64,000 nt of DNA from Trichoplax sp. H2 (Eukaryota; Placozoa; Uniplacotomia; Trichoplacea): positions 248,001-312,000 of the forward strand of contig NOWV01000060.1 of NCBI GenBank assembly GCA_003344405.1, given 5' to 3'. The position numbers were made by a program, and so were the translations under genes. The notes under the pieces were generated by a model, which was not told where the DNA came from, made no database searches, and worked only from the letters and a program-made list of their open reading frames with translations. Positions 1 through 12,016 of the stretch are shown piece after piece. Every line of letters starts with the position of its first letter. Positions within the stretch are counted from its first letter, which is position 1.

Positions 1-844
1 TTGTGCGTACGCGTACTCTAGAATCTGAGATGATCTGCGCTTGCACGAGGTTTCACCTCGCGAGGTGAAAAATAGTTACCGATCTCTATTGCTCACTGAT
101 GGTTCACTGTTCAGGTGTACTATACAGTGTACCATTTTGTTGTGGTACTCACGCATGGGTAGAAGTGAGTCATACAGTATCCGAGAGATGGCACAGCGTA
201 GTCGGTAGTGACTTAGTAGTGCAGTACCCGCGCGTTGACAAGATGCGAAACAAGCATCATGAACATGTGCTATATTTGGATAGCAAATTGGCAATGACGA
301 AGATGAGCCTATCAAGTTCATCCTCGACCATGTCCATTGTACAAGACGCTTGTACTGTATATTACAGTACTGTGCACTGTAGACCATCGCTTTGTCGCAT
401 AGGCGCGGTAATAGTATACCGTATAAAATCCACTACTATGGGTGGAGGCAAGGTGACCTACGGTACACTGAGTACAGTAGTGTCCATTGAACACAGTCTA
501 GGACTGACACCGTCAGTGACACGTCAAGTCACTGGCCAACATTGTCGTTCAACCTCTCCTCGTCTAGCCTCTGATGTCCGCACGTTTTTTAGGCTTTGCA
601 GGTTAGTCAGTTCGCCATTCAATTAGACCAAGCAATATAATACTTCTCTCTTGACTGAAATTATCCTCTCTGTTTAGTTTATTTGTACTGAATATTGTGT
701 CAAATTATTGGTCGACTAAGATGCATGCTTGCCTATGCATTCAATCACCAATGTGACCATTCCTTCCATACTTGCACATGCAATCTTAGCCGTGTCAAAA
801 AATTCCTTTCATCCATTCTCTAGTAATCAAGAATGCAAACCAAC
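1..844. other. upstream region of importin gene, GTAC-repeat rich
   Basis: No exon could be supported here. Open frames at 76-626 are low-complexity translations of short palindromic repeats of the GTACTGTAC/TACAGTGTA type, seen near 113-133, 335-372 and 460-480. A perfect 20-bp palindrome sits at 51-70. The last 350 bases are ordinary AT-rich sequence and presumably hold the importin promoter, but I see no convincing TATA box or initiator. Confidence 0.5.
51..70. repeat. perfect 20-bp palindrome
   Basis: The sequence reads TTTCACCTCGCGAGGTGAAA, which equals its own reverse complement over all 20 positions. The symmetry breaks at the next base on each side (G50, A71). It lies about 775 bp upstream of the importin start codon. 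It could be a dimeric transcription-factor site or part of a truncated repeat; the sequence alone does not decide. Confidence 0.9.
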
Positions 845-3800
845 ATGGATCCCAACAGCATTGTGGAATTGTTATCCAAATCACTCGACCCACAAGCGCA
901 TGAGGTTGTGGAGCGTGAACTTCGTACGGTGAGTTGCTTGTCAATCAAAGAGATCGTGGGCAAAATGGCGTCAATAGCCTACAGGATAAATCAACTTCTC
1001 CAAAATGGAGAATTCCTACTAGCAACATCGCTCACTTTTCATCAATCTTGTTGATGACAGTTGAGTTGAGAAATGTTGAAATGAGTAGATCCTGCTTGAC
1101 ATGGAGACATTAGATGCAATGTAGTCACTAAGTGTAGAATAATCGACTGCATATCCATTAGCTACAACCAGTAGCCCAACACTCGTGACAGTGCCTTGAT
1201 TCAAACATCGATCCATCGACCTTGATGTTCTTCAAGGGTGTATCATCATCGATAGGATGTTAAGGTCTAATAAAATATCTTTCATTAGTAGGATGTTAAG
1301 ATCTAATAAAATATCTTTCATCGATAGGATGTTAAGGTCTAATAAAATATCTTTCATTAGTAGCCAATCAAACTCTATCGTGAATGGAAAATTTCATCAA
1401 GAGCATTTCAATATTACTGTATAAAGTATCATTCAAACTAAATTTAGGCGCTATATCCAGTATGGTAGAGGGACTGGTCCGTGAATCCAAATGGATTCTT
1501 TGCTGGCGCTAACACTGCATTTTTTTGCCTTCATTCCATACTAGAGTAGTCTTGAATGGAAACTAAAATTTGTGCTATAGTTATATCACATCATGGCTAT
1601 CTTGCATGTGCGTCCTGTAGATACTGGCTCAAGTTGCTATCCAAAGACTAGTATCCGTCATCACGTCATTAGAATGGAGCTATCGCATCGGCCGCAATCA
1701 ACAAATGGTACTCGGTAAATAGCAAGCGACTGTGCTTAGCAGTAATTCTCCTCTCCATCATACAATGGTAGAGGGCATACTCTTACAATTCTTGACCATC
1801 AAAGATGAATTCGTGATAGATAATTAATTAACGGTAGATTGTCCATGAAGAGAAAGAAATGTTTAACATTGGTTTCACATTTTTCGTTCCTATCTGCCAA
1901 GAACAACAACATTCAGAAATCCCAATATGGCCCAAGACTACAACTCGGAGGTGTTAGTGATGTACACGCTTTTACTGACAGTACATTGAGTAATTGTTCC
2001 GCATTGGACTGTACTTTCAATTCTAGTAATGTTAAAAGATAGATTGTTATTATAGAGACACTATTATTTTAGAGGAGGACTATTTTTCATCCTATATTTG
2101 TTAAAGCGAGATTGAGCATTGTGAAACAGTGATACATCAGCTCAAAACTGTATCGTCAATTGAATCCGTATTAAAATAACGAAGTAGAATTGGCTTGTGA
2201 TTATCAAATTGCCACTGCTGAAAAAAAGAATGGCAGTACTGAATGATCTACTGTGCTCAGGCTTTACGTCTAGTATATTCTTATGTTAATCACAATATCT
2301 TGGTATTTGAACCATATTGAAGAAAATCAACCTGAGATTCCATGATCGATTTTAGGACTACTAAATTGGCCCTATTTTTCGACCAGTCCCTTCTAAAATA
2401 GGCACAGTAGTTAGTTCTAGGATCGATGATATTATCACTTCGGACACCAGTCACTTGTTGATAGAACTATATACTATATAGTTTGTACAGTACCATGGAC
2501 TGCGCTATTGAATACTCATTTATTTGTTTTTAAAGTAATACCCTCCTTCCGCAAAATGTTACGATTGGATACAAGATTTTTAGGTATACTGGTAATATTA
2601 ACAGGGGATTGAAGAGATAAACTGTCTATCAATAGGCAAAATATTCTTCAACTTTGTTGTGTTTACAGCGGTGGGGGTAATGGATGATATCGATATCGGA
2701 TAGCCATACGACAGGAAAGATAATTTTGTAATACTTTTACTAATGGAAGGAATGAGTGAATGCCATTGGATAAATGCGTATTTGGAGGAAATGGCAACAT
2801 TTTAATGCTCTGATCTACAACAATTATATTAATGTTAGTTAAAAGTATTTCACCGACATGGAAAGGTTAAATTTATAGTTGGGAGTTATTATTTCCTGCA
2901 TTAGGTGTATTGTATTAATATTGGTCAGTCCGATACTGAAAATAAATCTATCAATATTTGAAATTTACTATGTAGTTATTATATATAATTGGATCATATT
3001 TTCCCATTCATACTGTAATTAAGTATAATGATGCTGCGCGATTTTGGTGTTTTGTCTTAACAGAACTTAAACCGACTGTGTGTATTGCTTATCCCATTCA
3101 ATTATAAACATGCTATTCAGCTACCAATAGCCAATTGATAGTCCGTTTATATTCGTTTCGTCGTATGCTGTGTATGCAAGCAATTAAACTGAATATTGAG
3201 TATACAACAATAGTTAATAAGATGTCGCACCTAATTTGTTATTATAGTTAGAACAGAGTCCTGGCTACCCGATATGTTTAATTCAGATCACTTGCCATCC
3301 GGAGATTCAGATGCCGATCAAGCAAGCAGGTATTATGCAATGTTATCATTACAATAGACGCGCTATAGATGTAAAAAGCATAGACTACTAGAAATTACTT
3401 CTAGTAATTTCTCGTAGGCCATGTAAAAAGTGTCTCATGTCCTTTGTATCATCAGTTTATCAACGATTAAAGATTTTTGAACTTGTAAATAACTTTCAAT
3501 GGCTAAGCAATTCAAAATTTGATTGGCGTGATTTAAATTACTACTAAAGGAATACTTACAAAATTGTATCCCTACTATCACAGCAATTATTTATCTAAAA
3601 AATATGGTAATGCGTTCATGGGAATTACGCAAAGACCTCGAAGATAAATTTGTTATAAACGATCAGGATAAAGAAAGTATTCGTAATAACATTGTAGAAG
3701 TTATCATCTCGGCACCTGATCTGCTTAGGTTAGATTTGAAATGTCTTTATTTTTGATATATTTTGATTGTATATAGATAGTCATTATTATCCTAGCGATA

Positions 3801-6800
3801 GAATTTAATATTCTAGGATCTGCACATGCTAGTTGATCTTTTAACTTTAATACGAATTTGTGGACTATAATTCATAGTTCTAATTTTATCGTTGTCTGAT
3901 ACATGTGTATGTTAAAAAGTGTGTTGTTTATCTTTCGCAGAGTTCAATTGAATGAAATTTTGTTTACTATATTTAAATGGGACTATCCTGAACGATGGCC
4001 TGGTATTGCTGAGAAGCTAGTAGCTTACTTTTCATCTAATGAACAAAACATGTGGTTAGGATGCTTACACTGTGTGCACCAGTTGGTTAAAAAGTATGCA
4101 TACAAGAAACCTGAAGAACGTGGAGCTTTAAATATTGCTCTTGTTCGCTTATTACCTTTAATGCGGGATCGATGCTTGCTCCTGATGAACGACGAATCGT
4201 TACCTTCTGTTACACTACAAACCATGGTATTGAAAATATTCTATAGGATTATCGAGGTACGTTATCGATTTTGTTCTATTCTACGAACGCTGCTTAATTT
4301 TTTAACATTTCGAACTCTATATCCAATCTTTTTCTCTATTTTGTAGACTTGGTTACCATTACAATTAATTACGGAAAGAAATTTTCCTGCTTGGATGGAA
4401 GTTTTTCAGATCGTGCTAAATCGTGATGTTCCTCAAGTAAGATGCGCAATATGCTCAAATTTATGTCTAGCTATAACTATTGTCCCTTACATAATAAGTA
4501 AATATTCAAATGCAGGATAAACTATAATGGTTGATTTATTTATAATTATAAATATAAGGCGACTTTAGAGCTTGATGAATATGATAGAGCTAATTCTATC
4601 TGGTGGAAGTGTAAAAAGTGGTGCATGAAAATTGTAGTTCGCATATATGAAAGGTAATTGAAGTTTGTATGTATTATTCTATATTGCCGATTTTTATCAG
4701 GGCTTTTAATTTATCATAGGTATGGACAAGCAAGTTTAGTTCAAGATGACGAATATTCGGAATTTGCTAAATTTTACTCAAATAATTTCGCAGGTGATCT
4801 AATAACGCTTACTGACTGATTGATACATTGAATTTGATTAGAGTAAATATATATGTATTTTTGTATTACTAACTTGATCGATAATTTACTGTCTTCAGTA
4901 CCTGTTGTTAAGATCGTATTGATTTGGTTGGATAAGTGTAGACACAATGCATACGTCTCGAAGCCTGTTCTGCAACAGTTGTTGATGTACTTAAATTACA
5001 GGTACTATCAGTAGCCAAAAATTTCCTTTTTATCATGTTGTAATTAATACTTGTGGATTATTACTCTTCTTGAATAGCGTATCACATGCAAAGGCCTGGA
5101 AAGTTGTAAAACCTCATTTCCAGGTATTGTTTCGATATTGGTTATAGTTTTGTCATCAAATTCAACTATAATTATGCTTCAGTGATTTAACGAAGTTTAA
5201 ATCATCTTAGGATATCATAAGGGATATAGCACTCCCCATCTTAAGCCACAGTGCGGACGATGACGGATTATGGGTAGAAGATCCTCAAGAATATATCCGG
5301 AGTAAATACGGTAATTGAGTGTCCTATGAGAATAAGCTATCCTGTTATTAACAATTACTTCAAAATTACTGAATGAGGCCATAGAAATAACCGCTATCTT
5401 ATGTTATTATGTCTTAATATAGATGTTTTTGAGGACAATTTCTCTATCGCAAATACGGTAGCATCCATGCTAACAGCGGCATGCGGGAAACGTGGAGGTA
5501 TACTAGATAGCCTAATGGCTTTCTGTTATAATATTTTGGTAACACCTGCGGACCAGCGCGATCCTAAAAAAACAGATGGTGCTCTACATATGATCGGTTG
5601 TCTTGCGGATATTTTGTTGAAGGTACTTGAAAACAGTGTTACACTGTTTATGTTTGCTTATCGTTTCGTAATCCTAAGATTTTTAAATTTTGACTTTTTA
5701 TATTAGAAACCTAATTATAAAGCACAACTGGAAGATATGATTGTTCTACACGTTCTTCCGGAAATTCAAAGTGGATTCGGTTATCTAAGAGCTCGGGTAC
5801 TACATTACTGATATAAAGCTGTATATGTAAGCTAGTACTCACTTGGAGTATTTTCAATCTACTATATCATTAGGCGTGTTGGCTCTTGAAAGAAGTCAGT
5901 GAATTAAAATTTCGAAACAGGAATAATCTTTCTTGTGAAATAGAATTAATACTAAAATGTATTACCGCCGACCCTGACTTACCTGTTAAAGTTGAAGCCG
6001 CTGTAACACTACAGCATTTAATACGATTTCAAGGAAATGCAAGTAAGGCGTCTAGTCGTGGCTATGTTGCAGTATTGGTATATATTTTCTCTTAAAAATA
6101 GTAACCACTAAGTTTTAATTCTTATCGCTTATAACTGGATTATTTTCTGTTTCAGTATCACCATTTTTGGAACCACATATTAAGCTTATAATTATCGGTA
6201 AGTTCCAGTAAGGCGTCAAATTCTTGATGTAATTGTAGATTAATTCTCTTTGATTTATTTAATGCCTTCTTTTACCACTAGAACTTGTAAAAATTTTACG
6301 AGAGACAGAAATAGAAGAACTGTCTGGTGTCATCGAAAGTGTTATCAGCACTTTTAGTTCCCATGTTATTGTCGTGGCTGTGGAAATTACCGAAAGTTTG
6401 GTTTGTATTTATAGTTTTGTATGAGGATTTGTTACGAGGCTTATTAACGTTGCAGTTGCTGTATCAAGTAGAAGTTTACTGTTGTAACTGACTTTACTTA
6501 AATACGGCTTTCATCTATAATAATATATAAGTGAGTTGTTACCCATAGATCTGCAATGTAGTATACGCGATCAATTCGTTTCATAAAACATTTCGCAGAT
6601 TTTATTTTCTTTTTGCTTCAATCCGTGATGATTTTCTGTCGATAATAAATATACAACCGATGTAAAATCGTTCTTCACTGAATTACCATTCAAGTTTTTT
6701 ACTGGTATTTAAAATGGTAACTACTTCATGTCACAACAGGTTGGCACACTGATGCACCTTGTTGAATCGGAAGATATAGAAAATAGCAGCAGAGCCCTTA

Positions 6801-9145
6801 TGGCAATGAGTGTTATCACTACCATAGAAACAATTGCAGAAGTTATGGAAGAACACGTTGAAGTGAGTGTTGCTTAGTGTTCGATCAGTACAGCATTTTA
6901 TAGTAGATACTGATAGTATAAAGGTAGATACATTGCAAAGCTTTCTGTCACTAATGTGTCTCGAATTTGAACTAAATTTTATTTAAAGATCATGAGTCAG
7001 ATTGAAAAGATCATTATGAGAGTGGTTGTTTATTTTTTGGAAAACTCTTTATTTGGTAAATGCTACAGAATTGAATGCCATTTTTTGCGAGTATATTTTA
7101 ATGTCTTTAGCAGCCTGAATTTTAATTCACTATTCTTATGCATTTATATTAGAATTATATGAGGAAGTTCTTTCCTTGGTATTTTCTTGTACTCATAAAA
7201 GAATTTCACCAGACATGTGGAATGTATACTTCGTAATTTACGAAGCTTTTAAACGAGACGCTTTCGATTATTTTACAGGTACGTAATCTACGTGCTGACT
7301 TTAGTACTTTACTGTAACAAATAATGTTATATTCCGTGTTGGCTTAGATAATACTTTGTATACCACACAGATATTGTTCCGTGTCTCCATAATTTCATCA
7401 CAGTTGATACTGAAGCCTTTTTATCTGAACAAAGACGTTTGGAAGTACTATTTGATATATGTAAAACGGTTCGTTTACTTGTAGTATAACATGATAATAC
7501 GTAAACAATAGCACAATCTAAGATTACTTTTATTATCATTACTCTAATTTGATTGACCATACAACAGGTCTTAGAGATAGATCAATCATACGAGGAGATG
7601 TACACCTACGCTGCCAAACTTTTGGAGTTGACTATTTTGCAATGTCCTGGTCGCATCGATAATTACTTCCCACATTTTATACAAATTTGTTTAGAAAGGC
7701 TTAATAAACAGTTAAAACTAACCGAGAGTAGGACCATGTGCTTGCAAGTGGTAAGTAATCATATTGAATTGTATTCTAATCAAATTTATGCTTATTCGTT
7801 TAACCACAAAAATTTTGTAGGTCGTCGCTTGCTTGTATAGGAATGTAGATTTAACGTTACACATCCTGGAGACACTTAAATTGTCGTCAGCGAATCCACC
7901 ACTAACTCAGGGATTCATGAAGCAGTGGATTTATGATATGGACTCTTTCTTAGGGTTACTTTTTTATTATTAACAGTCAATTCTATCTATGTAAAATGAG
8001 TTAGATTTTATTTATTTCGTTTTCATAACAGTTTACATGACCGAAAAGTATGTGTTTTGGGTCTAACAACAATCTTGAGTTTACCAAAAGAAAAACGACC
8101 GGCTGCGATAACATTCTTTAACTCGCAGTACATGCGATCTTTAATAATGCTTTTCCAAGGACTTGAAAGAGCGTATGCAAGTACGGATTTTTTACGTTAT
8201 ATTCTAAAATATTATTTTAAGTTTAACGGTAACAATGTCTAGAAAGTAACCGAAGTAAAACCCTTGAATCACTACGAATTGTGATACAATGACTAGGTCG
8301 TGCAGCTGATGATAGCGATAGCGAAGAAGAGAGCGTAGAGGACAGCGATCAGGGTATACTCGTATAGCGATAAACTTTATTTAAGACAGAGCGGTAGCAA
8401 TTGGCTAATTAGTAATTTTAGTTAACGTTTTACCGTAATTTATATAGTTCTCCTTCATTCGTTTCTTGCTCTAGAGGAGTTAGCGAGCGATGAAGACGAA
8501 TATGACGAAAAAACGATATCTAACTTAGCCAAAAAGGTAAATATGTTTCAATACTGTTACCACGTAGAATATGGTAAATAATAATTATATTGACTTGTGG
8601 GTTCATGCACGACACATTATGGTAGGGTGCTGCTGCCTTGGGTAGTTATGATGATATTAATGAAGCAACAGAAGAAACACAGTTAGAAGCGTATACGACC
8701 ATAATTGATGATGAAGACAGTGTCGATGAATATTGGGCATTTAAGGACTTATTAGCCAGTACGTTGTTGTAAATTGTTGATGTATGGTTAGATTATGATA
8801 AATAAGCTATAATATTGCTTTATAGATATTTCCACGGTGGAACCGGAATGGTACGAATCACTGATGCGTCCTTTGGATCCAACTCAACAAAAGTATTTTG
8901 AAAGTATCCTAGTTTTGGCTGAGCAGAGAAGAGCCGCCCAAGGTACACAAGTATATTCTGTATCATACATATATCGTATATGCAGTGGCTTGCAATGTTT
9001 ACATAGCAATTCTATTGTGTATGATATTGTAGCGCTTTTATTGATTTACTGGATGCTTTACTCTGTAGTTTCGAGGCGTATAAAGGAACAAGGTGGCTAT
9101 AGCTTTGGGGCTCCATCGATTCCTACGGAATTCAGATTTGGTTAA
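845..9145 (+). CDS. IPO7: importin-7/8 (karyopherin-beta, RanBP7/8 family)
   Basis: Nuclear import receptor: it binds RanGTP and carries cargo such as ribosomal proteins, histones and signalling proteins through the nuclear pore. Twenty-seven exons join in phase: 845-928, 3248-3329, 3584-3728, 3941-4256, 4347-4436, 4559-4653, 4720-4793, 4899-5001, 5078-5123, 5211-5310, 5423-5622, 5707-5796, 5874-6042, 6156-6197, 6282-6400, 6740-6862, 6989-7055, 7153-7278, 7371-7468, 7568-7750, 7821-7954, 8032-8180, 8297-8353, 8475-8536, 8626-8758, 8826-8942, 9069-9145. The sum is 1026 aa; human IPO7 is about 1040. Family landmarks include N-terminal MDPNSIVELL, WDYPERWPGI, KKPEERGAL, RDPKKTDGALHMIG, an acidic stretch near residues 878-920, then TTIIDDEDSVDEY and EQRRAAQ. 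ATG 845 is preferred over in-frame ATG 833 because family members begin MDPN. IPO7 and IPO8 cannot be told apart; this is probably the pre-duplication gene. Confidence 0.95.
1253..1360. repeat. three-copy 36-bp tandem repeat in importin intron 1
   Basis: Copies start at 1253, 1289 and 1325 with TAGGATGTTAAG and continue to TCTTTCAT plus a variable three-base end. Copies 1 and 3 agree except at this end; copy 2 differs by one base in the body. A minisatellite inside the 2.3-kb first intron, which otherwise shows no coding sequence. Confidence 0.9.
3390..3412. repeat. 10-bp inverted repeat in importin intron 2
   Basis: AGAAATTACT, a three-base loop TCT, then AGTAATTTCT: a perfect 10-bp stem. 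A related inverted repeat with CTAGAAAT and ATTTCTAG arms occurs at 19446-19471, so this may be a small dispersed element. Confidence 0.7.
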
Positions 9146-9528
9146 CTTTTCCCTTTTAAGTTTTCATCCGGCATGTGTACTAAACTGATTAAAGTGATAG
9201 TCAGATGTTTGTAGTGTACATTTGAAAAATTATAATTAAATTGATATGTCTTCGGTTGTTATGATTCTCTACTAATATCGCTGTGTTTTATACCATGTAA
9301 CGTATTTAACGTACTAATATGAATATGAGTTCAAAGATATGAACTCCCTGTTAACTTTATTCATTTCTAATGTAATGGATATATGCAGCATTCACTGATC
9401 TATGCACGCCATTAGGAAAGAAATTTAAACGTATGTTAAGAATATATAAGATTATAATAGCGGTTTTGGTAGTGTATATTTACCTTATGACTTCAAAATT
9501 TGAAGAGTATCACAGCTTTTATTCTTTA

Positions 9529-9579
9529 CGTAAAGTAGAAATTGAAAGTAGCCAATGCTACTTTCACATAGAATTTACG
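9529..9579. repeat. long imperfect hairpin downstream of importin
   Basis: The inner stem is perfect: GAAAGTAGC, loop CAAT, GCTACTTTC (9544-9565). An outer stem pairs CGTAAA (9529-9534) with TTTACG (9574-9579), with partial pairing between. The fold is about 51 nt. It lies 380 bp after the importin stop codon and could fall in its 3' UTR. Confidence 0.65.
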
Positions 9580-11629
9580 GAATTGGCTACGGTCGTTATG
9601 TAGTACAGTATCTATAAATGGGCTTGGAAGATAATTCTTGAACTTGTTACAAAATTAAAAATTCAATTGGTCTACTTTACAAAATGTAGAAGGCAATAAT
9701 TGGAGAATTCTCATTTTACGTGAAATAATTATTTTCACTAAAATTAACCTTTGTTACTATGTAATATTTTGTAATAGATGCAGGCAATTTTATGCTCTAA
9801 ATGTGTTGGTAGTGACTAGAAAAGAATAGATTAAAATCCGCATTGAATAAAGTTGATACACTATAAGATAATCTAGTAGATTATATCTAAAGTTATTTAC
9901 TTCTGTTATTGCAGGCAGCACTTTCTTATCTATTCATCCACCACTTAGAAAATGCCCTTGTTACCAATAAGCAGACTTTTTAGCAAAACGAAATATCTAT
10001 GATTATGTTAATTATTTCTTTCTTAGCGAGTTCGATCTGTAGCAATCTCGAATAAATAGAATGTCGTATAGTATCGTGAGACACTAATGTCGATGTTCCA
10101 CAATATTAGCAAGCATTTGTTTGTGCAATAACGAATGATAGTGATTTAGATTAGAAAGATGTTTTAGTATTTTATTTCTCAGGGTTAAAAATCATATATC
10201 CTTAACGACGCACCTTCTAGTCACTTTATATAGAAGACTAAAACGTGATATTGCCTTCATGTAGTTGTATCTCAGGAATGCTTGGCTGCTTCTCTTAGGA
10301 GGTTGATGTATTTGACCGGCACTCTTGGATTTTCTCTCAACTTTAAGACGAAAATGACACCTACACATTTACCTTGTACTACGATATCGATGTGGGTACT
10401 AGCTATCATTTATCAAATTTAGATAGGTATATTTGTTGACTCGAAAAGTAATTAATATCCACTTAATATCAACCATTCAAATTAATACTGTACAAATTAT
10501 TACACTGAAAGATATTGCATAGCGGGGCGTCAAGGCAGTTAGAGAAGCGTTTATAGCATATAGCAGCCATCACATCATACATGCAGTTCTTAAGCTACCT
10601 TTTATCATGCGTACAATGTATCATGCGATATACTGAACATTTTAAATTAGACTATACGGAAATTGTGACCGTGATAAAAATTGCAATTTGAAAATAATGA
10701 GAATTTTTTCCAAATTTGCTACATAGGATAAAGAATGAAACGATTGTTTATACGTACAAGGTCTAAGAACTAATATTCATTCTAATTAACTCAATAAAAA
10801 GCTGGCATTTATTACAAATACCAGTAACGAAGTATTCTCTAGCTGTGATATAAACTTTACTAAATGGCATCTTAATGTGTTATTGCATATTGTATCACTC
10901 TACAGTTAGCACAATTCATTTCTTGGACATAGCAAAGTAAAAGCGAAATTAATACGTTTTGATAATGCTCATCGAGAATCGTAAGGATAGAGTTTATTTA
11001 TGTTGATAGTCTGTTAAATCAATGCTATAGTCATTAACACACAGATTTGAATTACGTAACATCTGTTATATGACAATTTGTGCTACTCTTAACTAAGAAG
11101 TAGTGCAAGGCACGATATGAATAAGTTATTTATATTTCAAACTATGTAAATTGTAAAGAATCACATTATACCTCGGCTAATTCAAGGAATTAGATAACGT
11201 TAATATTAAGTACAGAGTGAACTACCAATCTCAGACATTGAGCAATATTCATAGATACAGCTTATGGGAAGTATGACACATATCACAATCATAAACTGAA
11301 CACGCGTATCCAGAGTAGTTTTACGACGATAGTTGTGCAACATTATCCATCTGTAATTATATAGGAACGGGAATTGTTAGCATCTAATAAAAATATAAGA
11401 TTATGTGATCAATGAAGTGTTTATACAAGTAGAGTAGCTCAGGAAAATGTACAGTACAGAGGCTTCTACTGTTGCCATGATTATACAACACGCTTTATAC
11501 CCATGTTTTCAAAACTGGAGTTTAACTGGCGATCACATTTACTTGCCATAAGCAGCCAATGTTAATTTCTGCATGGTAACATGCTTTTACAAAGGCTCAG
11601 TTATTAGTAACGCAACACAAAAATTAGGA

Positions 11630-11885
11630 TATTGGAATATCAATACGTTTACAGGTCGACGCTCTCATCGACGAAAGACCATCTGTATATTAGTACCACT
11701 GCAATAATACGCGTCTCATGAGCAGTAAAACTTAGCATAAACAGTGGTAAGTTATATTAGAATATCAATACATATACGGGTCAACGTCTCATGGACAAAA
11801 AGTCATCTGCCATGTAGTACCATGGAAATAATATGCGTTTCAATAACAGCGAAACTTGGAGTTCAATATAGGCGGTGGTAAGTAA
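11630..11885. repeat. diverged two-copy 125-bp tandem duplication
   Basis: Copy 1 starts at 11630 (TATTGGAATATCAATAC) and copy 2 at 11755 (TATTAGAATATCAATAC). Both continue with ACAGGTC/ACGGGTC, a CTCATnGAC block, CATCTG, AGTACCA, AATAATA, GCGT and GTGGTAAGT. Many substitutions separate them, so the duplication is old. No coding potential is seen. Confidence 0.75.
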
Positions 11886-12016
11886 TTATACCTTCAAAAC
11901 TTAAAGAGCGATAAAAAGTAAATTTCGACAGTAGACCTTTACTTTCAGCCAGCTACAACGTCACAGTTGCAATTACAAAACAACTGCTACATAGAGATAA
12001 AATGCTTTTAAGGCTA

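Larger units (their letters stand above)
9146..12016. other. intergenic region between importin and DD-SEFIR gene
   Basis: Convergent intergenic space holding the 3' flanks of the importin (+) and the first death-domain gene (-). I found no exon-like stretch. It contains a hairpin at 9529-9579 and a diverged 125-bp duplication at 11630-11885. The rest is AT-rich unique sequence. Confidence 0.6.

Noticed and set aside
76-626. Overlapping open frames on both strands near the left edge
   Set aside because: They translate the GTAC/TACAGTGTA repeats, have no splice support and resemble no family.
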